Positions 11,963 to 22,536 of a stretch of DNA of 64,000 nt are shown here, piece after piece; the first letter of the stretch is position 1; the number at the start of each line of letters is the position of its first letter. The notes beneath the pieces are model-generated. The model saw only the letters and a list, made by a program, of their open reading frames with translations. It did no database searches and was not told where the DNA came from. A program made the position numbers and the translations under genes. Source of the DNA: Salvator merianae (lineage: Eukaryota; Chordata; Lepidosauria; Squamata; Teiidae); the NCBI GenBank assembly GCA_003586115.2, contig QVOM02000119.1:51485428-51549427 (forward strand). The letters are read 5' to 3'.

Positions 11963-12690
11963 GGCGCGGTCAGACATCATAGGGTTAATCTGTATTAGAG
12001 GGGAAAGAGGATTGAGTAATTGTTCCAGCCATTCCCACATTTGAATTATAACATGGACTCAATTAAGACTTGCTTGTTCTCACTCCTCATTTTTCCCTTG
12101 CTTGACATGGAGAAACTGCACCTTTCTCTCTCTACCCCTTATCAGATTACCCTCTCTGTGCAGTCAGTGATTGAATGCAGTCCTAGCATTCAAATCTTGA
12201 TGTCACGGGGGTGGGAATGTCAGAGTCCACCCTCTGTATTTCCCTGCTGCTTCCTTTGGCAGCATAACTGGTCATTCATCATTTGTTCCTTCTCCCCCTC
12301 CAGCCTGTATCCACCCAAGCAGAACTTCAGTACCACAACTACCACAGAATAAAGCTTCTTGAAGGGCAGGTCTCAATTTCTTCTCCTTTGTAATTGCAGT
12401 TTTGCGCAAGTGTGCAATTTCAAAGCAGCATGCAGGGGGCGTGAGCTCAGTGAAAAGGGGGAAACATGTGAGGGGATCAATATTCATGATAGTGAAGTTA
12501 GTGGTCAGCAAACAGACTCCCACTTCACCTCCTCCCTCAGACATCCACAGTGGCAACGTGTCCCACAATGAAGTTGTGTGGTGTGGATGGCAAAGTTGAT
12601 GGTGATGTGGGTCATTGTTGGGGTAAAGGGACTGCACCCTGAAACAGGAGCAGCCAGAACATACACTGACTAGCATGCACCCCACTCCCC
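11963..12690 (+). mobile_element. 1-kb TIR DNA transposon (family T2), old copy 3
   Basis: The left end GGCGCGGTCAGACATCAT matches the ends of the copies at 21661 and 52317, and the order of blocks is the same (GCAGTCAGTGATTG, TTTGCTCCTTCTCC-like, CAGCCTGTATCCAC-like). It is clearly more diverged and loses similarity after about 12500. The 137-aa minus-strand frame at 12272-12685 is antisense within this repeat, so I do not call it a gene. Confidence 0.55.
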
Positions 12691-13169
12691 CAGCATATTC
12701 TGCAGCAAAAATAAGGGTACAATTTAGTGCAGAATATGTTTTTTCAAAAAAGACTGATATGCTGTAGTTTTCCCTAGAGTCACTGAAGCACTGTGCTGGT
12801 TTTATGCAAAGTCCTCTTTTTAATGAAAGGAAACACTGGTTCCCTTGTGCATTGCCAAAATAAAATGGGAGGAAACATTGTGCCCTTTTCCTTATAGGGA
12901 CTGGAGAGAAAAGAAAATGGAGGATACACTGTCCTCCTCCTTACAAGGGCTGGAGAGAAAGGAGGAGGTCTGCATTTTGAGAGTGGACTGTGGTGCCCAG
13001 TCAGCTGTGGAACATGGTGCTGCCCAAGGCAAATGAATTGTAATTTCCACTGTGTCTTCTATTAACTTTACTCTGGGATTACTCCATCTTGTAGTTTGAC
13101 TCTTTGAGTGTCCTTAGAATTTTACCTGCTACAATTTCTTCCATAGGCATCTGGCGAGAAACCTTATTC
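12691..13169. other. Intergenic DNA around the 49-bp duplication
   Basis: Nothing gene-like apart from the tandem duplication listed separately. Confidence 0.45.
12866..12968. repeat. Short tandem duplication, 49-bp unit
   Basis: Two adjacent similar units begin near 12869 and 12918. Both run from GGAGGA(A/T)AC to ACTGGAGAGAAA or GCTGGAGAGAAA. A looser third unit may begin near 12828. Confidence 0.5.
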
Positions 13170-13510
13170 ATTCTTATTGGTTTCCTTCTCCCCTTTCATC
13201 CTCAAACTTTCTGCCCCTACCCCTGCCTCAAAGCTCACGCGAGCTTTAGGGTCAGGCTCTGTGTGCTCCAAAGGGTTAGGAATGAAAGTTCCTAGTCGCA
13301 AAGCCACAAGAGAAACCAGTTTCGTGACACACTTTGTTGCACGGCTTAAATGAATACTCTGGAAGTTAGAGACAGGGAGGTGTGCTTTCTGCACACATAT
13401 GTGGTCCTGATTAGTTGATGCTGGTTCACTGGTAGACCTCAATGTCTACTGATAATTCTGATCAGGGTTGATTAGGATAGGATCCATCCAGTGTGAGTGG
13501 ATCATACCAG
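13170..13510. mobile_element. Dispersed non-coding repeat (family R1, copy 1)
   Basis: Blocks AATGAAAGTTCC and GTGACACACTTTG, in the same order and spacing, recur at 47085-47425. Both copies end near a small hairpin (TAGAC...GTCTA here; GTAGTC...GACTAC there). I infer an old non-autonomous element. The boundaries are soft. Confidence 0.42.
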
Positions 13511-13659
13511 CAGTGGACAGAGCCTCCCGTGTTCCACACAGATGTACAAAAGAGAGGCCCATAGTTCTCTTTCTGATGCTGCCTAAACAACAGTGCAGGA
13601 AAACCCCAAGTTACTGCTTCCTACATTCTGGTAGAAAATTTTTCTGATGATAAGATCTG

Positions 13660-13865
13660 TGTAACATTGGAATAGTCTATCTATACAGTATGGGTTTTCC
13701 ATCTCTGGAGGTATTTAAGAAGAGGCTGGACAGCCACTTCTTAACAATGGTTTAATTTGCTGTTATGAACATTCTAGAGGGTTAGAGTAGATGATCCTTG
13801 GGACCTCTTCCAGTTTCATAGTTTTATAGTTTAATGGTTCTATGGTTTTATGATTCTGTGATTTA
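13660..13865 (+). mobile_element. CR1 LINE 3' end
   Basis: The sequence has the conserved CR1 3' region: TCTGGAGGTATTTAAGAAGA, then AGGCTGGACAGCCACTT, then GTAGATGATCCTTGGGACC, followed by imperfect TTCTATGATTCTGTGATT octamer-like repeats at the end. CR1 copies terminate in such octamers instead of poly(A). It is 5'-truncated and non-coding. Confidence 0.85.
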
Positions 13866-13965
13866 GGACTTTGGGACATAAGAATGCAACTACTTTCTTG
13901 CCTTAAGGTTCTGGTTGACTGCCTCGCAGAGACAATCCTGAGTTCTCTCTTAGACCTTTATTGAA

Positions 13966-14254
13966 TAGAGACGAGCATGAACTTTATATCTGTTTGGTTT
14001 AAGTTGAACTGAATAGGGATGGTTTGGGTTGAATTTGATTTTTTTCTTTGAACAGCAAGGTGTTTGGTTAGATTCAAACACCTTTGAACCTCAATCCAAC
14101 AGAGAATGGTTGCTAGATTTGTTAAAATACACCTGTGGTTCAAATTCTAACTCTGCTTTCAAATCGGCAGGGTGTTTGGTTTGAACCTGAACTTTTCCAA
14201 TACCCCTGTATGATTCGAACTAGTTTGAAACTGAACGAATTCAGCACATCTCTA
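13966..14254. mobile_element. hAT-like MITE with TAGAGATGTGC ends
   Basis: The left end TAGAGACGAGCATGAAC is complementary to the right end TTCAGCACATCTCTA. The interior is rich in TTTGAAC/GTTCAAA words. Ends near TAGRGATGTGC are common in hAT-type elements. The expected 8-bp duplication is not visible, so the class assignment is tentative. Confidence 0.55.
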
Positions 14255-15195
14255 GTATGCTGAAGTGTAGACTTTCAATTTTCTTTTCACTTTGCCATGG
14301 AAACTGAGTAGTGGAAAGTTTGAAAAATCCTGAGCTAAGAGTGCCTGTCTGGCCTTTTCAGTTATTAATGACTGCAGAACATTTCACCCTAGTTATTTTC
14401 ATAGGTAATCAATATCAGAAAGTATTTATGATATTGCTAGCGGGCACCTTAGGAAAAGGAGTCTGCACTGTACAAATATACACAATCAATTATGAGACAA
14501 AAGATTACATTTATCTTGAGCTGAAGGTGTAAGTATAGTGCAATGACAAATTGTTTGTATTTCAGGTGCACATTCCCAATTTTATCCATAGCTAATTTGT
14601 CTGCTGCTAAAATCAGTATTCTAAGTTCCTGCATTAAAGTATCAATTGGGTTTGACGAACTATAGTGGTTGCTGTTCCTTCTACTATTATTTTTAGTATT
14701 GCCAGCTCTGTCCTTCCCATCAACACCGTTCCCAGAGCAGCTTACAAATCTATAAGAGAGTGGCATAATTCTATGCAAGTACAAGCAACTGAAGCAGCAA
14801 ATCTAAATGAACTGCAGGAAACAAAATGAAGTAAAACAATAAATTTAGACATGGTGTTTTATCACTTGAGAGGTTCAAAGTGCATGTTGCTTTGTCTTTG
14901 TTAAGCTCTCCTCTTCAGGGCACTGCAGTGGTTAGTCCCTAAGTGATCTGTCCAAAATTAAAGGGCATTTCCATGGCCACCGACTCTGGCATTTTTCTGT
15001 TGGCTAAGGGCAGAATTATCCTCAGCTCATTTCTTAGTCGAGTTGTCAAATGACAACCTGGAAAGTTCTCCTCTCTTTGACCATTCTCAAAGCCACAAAA
15101 GAGACAATGCTGATAGTCACTTTGGTGTTATAGTTTCATGTAAGTTACACAAAGTTACACAGGGATATCAGTGGCTTCTGCAATTGATGCCTAGG
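14255..15195. other. Intergenic DNA, no gene recognised
   Basis: The overlapping small frames at 14311-14784 lie on opposite strands and lack motifs. No repeat identified. Confidence 0.5.
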
Positions 15196-15390
15196 TACCA
15201 CCTCCAGGTTGGGGAGACAGGAAACATGCCTTTAAAGGTCATTTGCAGGGAACTGAGGGCAGGCAAGGATTTTGCCTTTGTCTTTTGCTTGAGAATTCCC
15301 GGAAGCAATTAGTGGGCTGCTGTGTGAAGCAGGATGCTATAGTAGATGGGCTGTGGCCTGATCCAGTAGGACTCTTCTTATGTTCTTACG
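15196..15390 (+). mobile_element. CR1 LINE 3' end
   Basis: TCATTTGCAGGGAACTGAG, GGCTGCTGTGTGAAGCAGGA and GATGGGCTGTGGCCTGATCC, ending CTTATGTTCTT, match the 3' region of the CR1 copy at 31636-32107 in order. 5'-truncated, plus strand. Confidence 0.8.
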
Positions 15391-15520
15391 AGTTAAGCGC
15401 TAGCATCTGTTGCATTATAAAATTCTAAAACTGCAGTACAGTGCCATCCAGACCACCAGATCTACAGGTTCTATGGTATAGAAGCTGGAAATAAAAATGC
15501 CCACAAAAGCCAGTTAGTGA

Positions 15521-15740
15521 GGCCATGTCTCCACTTACAGGGAGATGCAACTGTTAATGCACCTTCTGCTGCCATTTTCACATGGTGTGATTTGCCACCC
15601 TGAACAGAGGAGCTTCTGACCACCACTGGAAATGATGCTTCCATGCTCACAAATGGAGATGCAGAGGTGTCCTTTTCAGTGACAACTGCAGTACCTCTCC
15701 CATGCACCTGTTACAGAGCTGGCTTGCCTAGAAAGTGGAA
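15521..15740. mobile_element. TIR MITE (family M1, copy 1)
   Basis: Starts GGCCATGTCTCCACTTAC, like the copies at 27446 and 39624. It contains the family's internal palindromic pair ATGATGCTTCCATGC and AAATGGAGATGCAGAGGTGTC. The right end is decayed and hard to place. Confidence 0.5.
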
Positions 15741-16699
15741 AGCTGGTCTGAGATTCCACTGTGATATCATAGGAAGACTGTCCACAGTGATATCGCTGGA
15801 TGCATCCACACAAAATAAACAAAAGGTGGCTTAAAAGAACCTTAGAGATAGTAATTTTCACCTTTTAGTTTCTCTATTCCACATTAAAAGCCATAAAACA
15901 CACTTGCAAATTGTATTCTCTGGTCCTTAATGTGGATTAGAGGTAGGAGGGGAATACTACATTCACACACTACCATTTGTAAGCTACTTTTGAGCTGCTG
16001 TTTTTTTAAAATGTGTATGGATGCTACAGTTCTGAAAGGCCTTTCATAAAATACTAGCATTACTATGAACTGATTTATTTCTGAAAAAAGTGATTCATGG
16101 CAGCATGGGTATTTTTTAAAAAGCCTGCTTATGCATATGGCATAGGGGAGGGGCTTGTATTTGCACCCCTTTAGTGGACAACATCACTTCTCATGGTAGG
16201 GAATGTAGCCAACAGCCAGCAATTACCCAGAATGCATAGCTCTGTCATACAGAAGCAGGAGCACAGACGCTATTAGCCCTGTTGTGCAGAAGCAGGAGCA
16301 CAAGCATTCTTACTATATACAAATGGACATGGATCCCATGAAATATAAGTCAGAAAGGTTTCAAATGCAGGGAAACTAACCAGAATCCTAGACCCTGTAG
16401 AGACCTAATTTCCTCTGCTTATCTCTTGAATAAGTTAACCTGGTTGTGTGAGTCAGCTCAGGAAATTAGGCATTAATGGTTAACAAAAGGTATCTGGCCA
16501 TCAAATAGTCCTATTGTTCAAGCCTACATCTTGAGAACTTTTCATTAAGAATGCAAACAGCACAATTTAAGCTCATCAAGCAGTGTAGTGATCTGTTTAT
16601 CTCTCTACGTGACCAAACACACATCTTTGCTCAACTAAAAGGAAGCTTGCTCCTTTTTCTACTTGGGAAAAAGAATATAAAAGTTCAGGTTTTTCTATT
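15741..16699. other. Intergenic DNA, no gene recognised
   Basis: No gene. An inverted pair (CCTAATTTCC near 16405 and GGAAATTAGG near 16460) and a TATA-like GAATATAAAAG near 16674 are noted; see the rejected LTR idea. Confidence 0.45.
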
Positions 16700-16843
16700 A
16701 GGGAGAAGAAGAAACATTAGAGAGAGAGAAGAAGAAGAAACATTAGAGAGAGAAGAAGAAGAAACATTAGAGAGAGAGAAGAAGAAGAAACATTAGAGGG
16801 AAGAAGGAGAAGGAAAAGGAGAAGGAGAAGAAGAAGAAACACA
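16700..16843 (+). repeat. Purine-rich minisatellite, ~25-bp unit
   Basis: GAAACATTAG occurs four times at about 24-26-bp spacing (16711, 16737, 16761, 16787), separated by AGAGAGAGAAGAAGAA. It decays into GAAGGA repeats up to about 16843. Confidence 0.8.
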
Positions 16844-17914
16844 CAAGAAGTCAGGAGGAATGATCATCTATCTCAGCCTCCTGAAATGGAGAGGGAACAG
16901 ATTTTTCTAAGAAGCTGCTTGATCCTGCTGCTTGCTTGCAGTTTCCTTTCCCCCTTTTTAAACTGATTTCACTTGATGAGGGATTTCTATATCTCTCTCC
17001 ATGCCCCTTGGCAAAAGAGCTGTTTTTTTCCTAAAGGAGTGAGGGCTGTGAAGCATCTTCAATTCCCAATCTTTTATTTTTAACCCATTTGCCTGCAAGA
17101 GACCTATGCATCTTTCCCCCCAAGTTTTCCTGTTTGGCATGGTGAAGATCTGCTTGGGGAAGACTGCAGATGGGTGAGAATTACTCTTTAGTGCTAGGAA
17201 CCTCTCTAGTCTCCATTGCTAGCTTCTCCCAGGCTCTTTCTCTCTCCCCCCCTCCCCCCCCCCCATTCATATACACACACTAACTAGGTCTCCTTACTTA
17301 AGTTTGGAGCCAAGCCTTTTTCTTTTCCTTTCTCAAGTGTCTAATTACCTATGCTACCTATGAAACTAGCTACTTCTAACAAATTACATTGTTTATTGCT
17401 ATTTCCTGAATTTCAAGTCTTTTTGGTGTGTTCTAATAAAGATGCACCATTATTTTCAAGGATTACCTCCTCTTTATTTGGACCTTTTGTGTGCCTGTTT
17501 AGCGTTATTAAAACCTGCCCCGAAAAATTGATCCCTAAAAAGCTTTAGTGTCTGGAGTGGCTAATTCCCAACACAAAAACATTTTCCCCAGAGCACAGCC
17601 TGTAACAGGAATTCCATACCTTAGCATTATATGAAGGGGAAAAAAGATCATTTTGTCTGGCTTGATTCTTCCAAGGTTAATTTCATTGGGCAAGTTCTCA
17701 TTCTAGTTTTTTGAAAAAGGGAGGCAAAATTTCTTTATGCACGTGAAGTCGCCTTTCCAAACTAAAAAGCATCAATGGTTGCTAATTTTCCCTTTATGAA
17801 ATAAATTGTTATTTTCTTTTGTTTTTATCAGGCATCTGGATTCCTCTGTAAGAGAAAGTCTTCTGCTCCTTTTATCTCCTATGGGAAACAAGAGGTGACC
17901 CAGTTTAGGCTGCC
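16844..17914. other. Intergenic DNA, no gene recognised
   Basis: Contains C runs near 17244-17263 and an AATAAAG signal near 17436. A solo LTR was considered and not supported. Confidence 0.45.
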
Positions 17915-18215
17915 TTTAGATGTGTGGTAAGACCTGCAGTCCTCTCAAGACTATATTGGGACTGGCAGACGTTCCCAATATAGTCCTGATTTAACCAGCC
18001 AAAGCCCCAGTTTTGCACTATTATAAGAAATCCAGCAAAAACGCTGGGTTTCCCATAATAGTGATGCTTAACTTGATATCTATTGGCAGCTTTTGGAATT
18101 GGAGTGATGAAGCCTAGTAAGCGTGCAAAGAGCACAAAAGTAAATGGGCAGGTGTATGGCTGGCTTCCAGTAGCTCCAGTCTCTCTGATTCTAAAAGCTC
18201 CTTGTCACATGTCAA
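17915..18215. mobile_element. Multi-hairpin foldback element (family FB2, copy 2)
   Basis: GACTATATTGGGA pairs with TCCCAATATAGTC, the second hairpin carries CGCTGGGTTTCCCATAATAG, and a third pairs the region near 18090 with that near 18190. Block order matches 10672-11000. No coding potential. Confidence 0.55.
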
Positions 18216-18575
18216 GGTAAGCCGGAGATTGTTCCTCATATCTGACCGTGGGAGGACGGGGGCAGTAAGTGAGGATTATATGCAATAGGATTGTGTATAA
18301 TTTTCTGTTAATCTATTTAATTGTGTATTAAATAAGAAGAATTGGTACTGAACCAATAATTGCTACCATATTTGTGAAGTGTCTAGATTTTTATTTAAGG
18401 AAGTATTTGAATATTTTCACCTGAAAGGTCAAGGAGATCTTGTTTGTTTCTTTTCAAATCCCATAAGTTTATTCTTGAGGATGTCCAACAATTATTGGCA
18501 TTTTTGGAGAGGAAGAAAAATAACTTTCAGCAGCACTGTAATGAACAAACATACCAATGACAGGAGATCTTTTTC
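18216..18575. other. Intergenic DNA, nothing recognised
   Basis: No gene or repeat supported. Confidence 0.5.
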
Positions 18576-18611
18576 TTTCCTTCCTTCCTTCCTTCCTTCC
18601 TTCCTTCCTTC

Positions 18612-18654
<43 letters not shown>

Positions 18655-18707
18655 TCCCTCCCTTCTTTCTTTCTTTCCCTCCCTCCCTCCCTCTCTTCCT
18701 TCCTTTT
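18576..18707 (+). repeat. Polypyrimidine microsatellite, (TTCC)n-(TTTC)n-(CCCT)n
   Basis: About 130 bp of almost pure pyrimidine: TTCC units, then TTTC units, then mixed CCCT. The 134-aa and 93-aa frames across it translate to Ser/Phe/Leu/Pro repeats and are artefacts. Confidence 0.95.
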
Positions 18708-18837
18708 TGGTACTTGTGCCTTGCAAATACTATACAGAAAGCAAGAAGTATTTGAAAAATTGCCTAGAAGGACTGCTGATTAGACAGGGAACAATTTTTT
18801 TCCAGGTGTCTGAATGTAGTTCCACAACTTGTCTCTA

Positions 18838-18984
18838 AAGTCCTGCCTGCATTTGACCTTATTCCAGATTATATCCCAAAATAGGGGTCTGCTGTTTGCA
18901 TGCTGCAGTCTACACTGGCATGTGGATGTATGGCCCCTACTCTTGCATATAATCTAGAATAAGTCCTAGTGCAGAAAGGGCTTA
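18838..18984. mobile_element. Palindromic MITE (family P1), decayed copy
   Basis: The right end GTGCAGAAAGGGCTT and inner blocks (TATATCCCAAAATAGGGG, TGCAGTCTACACTGGCATG) match the 180-bp element at 50211-50390. The left end is degraded (CCTGCCTGCATTTGACC). Confidence 0.65.
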
Positions 18985-20035
18985 AGAGTGTCTGAGACTG
19001 TTTCCAGGAACACAGTAAATACTCCTAGAGGTCAGTGTTTTTCTATGTCTTTGGAACCTGGGCCATGCTTAATATAAGAGGACATGCTTAATGTAATGGG
19101 GCAGAAGAGTGACTGCTTCCTCCCCCTCTGCTGCTAAAGTGCTACTGACAGCACTTAGGGCAGAATGTGTGCTCAATGGGTGTTGGGACATATAATCGTG
19201 CAGCCTTCCAGTATTCCCATGGCAGTGTTTTGGGGTCATGTGGATCTTGCAGAAGAAACTCTGATGAGGTGCCTGTTACCTATTACTTGCCCTATAGTAT
19301 AGAGCAATGTGTAGTTATCTCTTCTTTGCTTCCATTCCCCATACTCAGCCCCCTGGCAACTGTTGCTTAAGAGAGGATTGGTTGGATTGCCTGTCAATTC
19401 TGCCCCTAGACGTACATGAAAATCCCTAACAAAACTTTTGTTCTCCTTTTTTCCTCCCTTGAAACCAAGTAGTCAGCACAAACCCTATTTATTGGGTTAT
19501 TTGAAACAGGGTGCTTTCTTTCTTTCTTTTTTTTTTTTGCTGTATTATTTCTTCCCTCTTAAAAATCTACTTTTTGCCTTTGAAGGATTGGTTTGGTACC
19601 CACAAGTCCCATCTTTGTCACTTTATCAATGCTAGTCTTGCTTTCTTCCACAAATTTGGCTATTTTTCCCTTGAAACCAACGATTCAATACACTGCCTTG
19701 TTTTTATCAACTTGTTTTTTGAAACCAGATACTTGGTTTCAATGTGTCCTCCTGCTTCTTCAACATGCCAACGTGATAGACAAGTCTGTCTTCAGAAAGA
19801 GGCACCTGGCAGTGGCACATTGCTGCCCCTATTGGACGATGCTGTGGAGCCACTCTCCCAAAAATGCCTCATTGGATCCCTGGCATGGATCTAGGGCATG
19901 GTGTTCATGAAAGTGTCACCTGGTTGCCCATCAGGTATTGCTTCATTTACTGTGTGTGGATGTAGCCATGGTCATGATGGAAAAAAGCTGGATGGGGGAA
20001 GAAGGCACCTGCAGTCAGTTGCTGTGGCATAGCAA
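18985..20035. other. Intergenic DNA, no gene recognised
   Basis: Contains a T-rich tract near 19520-19540. The 127-aa and 105-aa frames at 19511-19910 overlap each other on the same strand and have no motif. Confidence 0.45.
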
Positions 20036-20790
20036 TGGAATACACAGAAGAGCTATACAAGGAAGATCTTAACATCACTGATAACCATGATGATGTGGCC
20101 ACTGACTTAGAGCCAGACATCTTGGAGAGTGAAATCAAGTGGGCTTTGCCAGCAACAAGGCTGACACGGGTGATGAAATTCCAGCTGAACTATTTAAAAT
20201 CCTAAAATATGATGCTGTTAAAATGCTACTACCAATATACCAGGCAATTTGGAAAACTCAATAGTGGCCACAGGATTGGAAAAGGTCAGTTTACATCTCA
20301 ATCCCAAACAAGTACAATGTCAAGGAATGTTCAAACTACCAAATAATTGTGCTTATTTCACACACTAGCAAGGTTGTACTCAAGATCGTGCAAGCAAAGC
20401 TTTAGCAATATGTGAACCTAGAATTGACAGAAGTGTAATCTAGTTTTCAAATTGGCAACATTTCATGGATTATAGAGACAGCAAGAGAGTTCCAGAAATA
20501 CATCTGCTTTTGCTTCATTGATTCTGTGGATCACAATAAATTGTGCAAGTTCTTAAAGAGATGGGAATACTAGACTACCTTACCTTCTCATGAGGAACCT
20601 ATATGTAGGTCAAGAAGCAACAGTTAGAACCAAACACGAAACACCTGACTGACTTACGAATGGGAAAGGAGCACAACAGGGCTATATATTGTCACCTTAT
20701 TTGTTTAACCTATATGCAGAATACACCATGTGAAATGCCAGGCTGGAAATTTAACGCCAGCTGGGAAGTTTGGAAATCTTTGAATAGGCT
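20036..20790 (+). mobile_element. BovB/RTE LINE, decayed RT remnant
   Basis: The translation over shifting frames contains phrases typical of BovB reverse transcriptase: EELYK-DL near the start, a PAELFKIL-like tract near 20180, IWKTQ-WPQDWK near 20250, a CFIDSVDHNKL-like tract near 20510 (motif A region) and KG-QQGYILSPYLFNLYAEY near 20665-20720 (motif B and following). Stops and frameshifts are frequent, so it is dead. BovB elements are abundant in squamates. The copy lacks endonuclease and 3' end here. Confidence 0.82.
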
Positions 20791-21660
20791 ATGAACAGGT
20801 ATATCGCAATCCAAAGAATCTTTAAATGAATGGGGCTACCCAGTCATGAGTATATTTTGTGATTGTGATGAACAGCCACAATTTGTACAATTACCCAGAG
20901 TGGCATCTTAGTGCAAATACAAGATTCTGATGCTAGTGCAGCCTAATGCTATTGATATTCTCACTTCAAGCCAAGGCAAAATCAGTTTTTTATTTCTCTG
21001 TAAATAAGGAGAAGGAGAAGATAGGAGGATTTCCTGAGTTTTAGCATGGGTCATGGAAGATTTTTTGGTGAAGGATAGGATAGAAATGTTTGAAAAATAA
21101 AATAATAAAATTAAATAAAAATCAGTAAATAATCCATACAGGGAAAGGGACTCAATGTAGCTATAACATTAGAAAGTTAGAATTCTGGCTACAAAGGGAA
21201 AGGGAAGGGAAAGAAACCTTCAAATGTTTACAAATTTACTCATTATTGCTGTTTTGTGTGTACTTTATAGTTCCATTTTACTACATGCAAACATCTTTTT
21301 CATTATTGTATTTAATTTGGATAGTCATTAGAGCAATTGAAGTGAAAATAGTGAGAAGCAATGCACCTGAAATTTATAAAATATTTGAACTTGACTGACA
21401 GATGCTTTCTACCGAGGAAATGAGGAGGAGGAGTTGATTTTACTATATGAAAATGAATTTGGATTAAGTAATCAGTAAGGTGGAGTCATTCATGACGTTA
21501 CTTTTGCTCTCCTTAGAAATAATGGAGGCAAAAGAGCTCTTTCTTGTGTTGATAAGTTATGGGGAATGCATGCTTAAATTTATAAAATGCGGAGAATAAA
21601 AACAACTAAAATCATAAGAGTTATATAAAAACATGATTAAAATCAAAGATAAACCTCTCA
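20791..21660. other. Intergenic DNA, no gene recognised
   Basis: AT-rich with AATAAAA-like tracts near 21090-21125. No gene or repeat family supported. Confidence 0.5.
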
Positions 21661-22536
21661 GGCCACAGTCGGACATCGTCAGTGTAATCCGTATCAGAAG
21701 AGTACATGCAGTGAATTCGTCTTCTGGTCGTTCCCACAGTTACAGTTTAACACGGAGTCAATTCGTACTTGCTCGTTCCCACACTGATATTTCCCGTGCT
21801 TGGCAGTACCCTTTCTGCCTCCACCCCTCGTCAAATTCTCCTCCCTATGCAGTCAGTGATTGGCTGCAGTCCTGACGTTCAAACTTTGACTTCACAGGGG
21901 CGGGAAACTCCAGCTCCGCTTTCCGTATGTCCCCGCTGCTGCTTCAGAACATGGATTCACTTGGCAGCATTACTAGGCATTCGCCATTTGCTCCTTCTCC
22001 TCCCTGCAGCCTCTGTCTACACAAGCAGAACTTTAAAACTATGTTCACTTTAAAACTATGAACTTTAAGCTTTTTAAAGTTCTTTTGAAATGCGTATGAG
22101 AGCTCCCCTGCTGATGCACTTTAACGCAACTGCGCAATTTAAAAATCGCGTAAAAGCAGGGAGAGGTCCATAACAAAGGGAAAAAGTGGGGAGGGAACAT
22201 GGGGGGGCTCTACTATTTTGACAATGCTGCTATTTGACTCATCTTCCTCCCGCTGTGTAGCTGTGTAACTGTGTGCTGACGACGGCAAAACTCCAAACAG
22301 GCGCAGTTTATTTTTTGCTTTAAAGAGCAGACGGAAGTGGAGAAAGCCTTTAATTTCTTCCTGGCAGGACTGCAGCTTAGCGAAGAAGGAGGACGATTTC
22401 TTTTCCCCTGGTAGCGAGGGAAGGGGGGATAATGGAGGCAGAGGAAACTACTGTGCTTCCTGCCCACCCACAAAGTCTGTCATTGGACGGCACAAAATGG
22501 GGATCCCTCCCTCTGCACATCCCCCAAAACAGTATG
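21661..22536 (+). mobile_element. 1-kb TIR DNA transposon (family T2, copy 1)
   Basis: Begins GGCCACAGTCGGACATCG and matches the reverse complement of 52317-51520 throughout, roughly 90% by eye. Similarity stops abruptly at about 22536, so the distal end is missing. It is relatively CpG-rich for the window, with an inverted CCAAT box (ATTGG, 21859-21863) and GGGGCGGG (21897-21904). No transposase seen. The frames at 21633-22053 and 22213-22473 lie in the repeat. Confidence 0.75.

Noticed and set aside
12272..12685. 137-aa minus-strand frame
   Set aside because: Lies antisense within a decayed T2 DNA transposon, and no transposase signature is present.
16400..17575. Solo LTR with TATA-like GAATATAAAAG and AATAAAG
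   Set aside because: No matching TG...CA ends with a target duplication, no second LTR and no gag/pol-like coding sequence. Motifs of this kind are common in AT-rich DNA.
18379..18838. Ser/Phe/Leu/Pro-rich and Lys/Glu/Arg-rich frames
   Set aside because: Direct translations of the TTCC/TTTC microsatellite.
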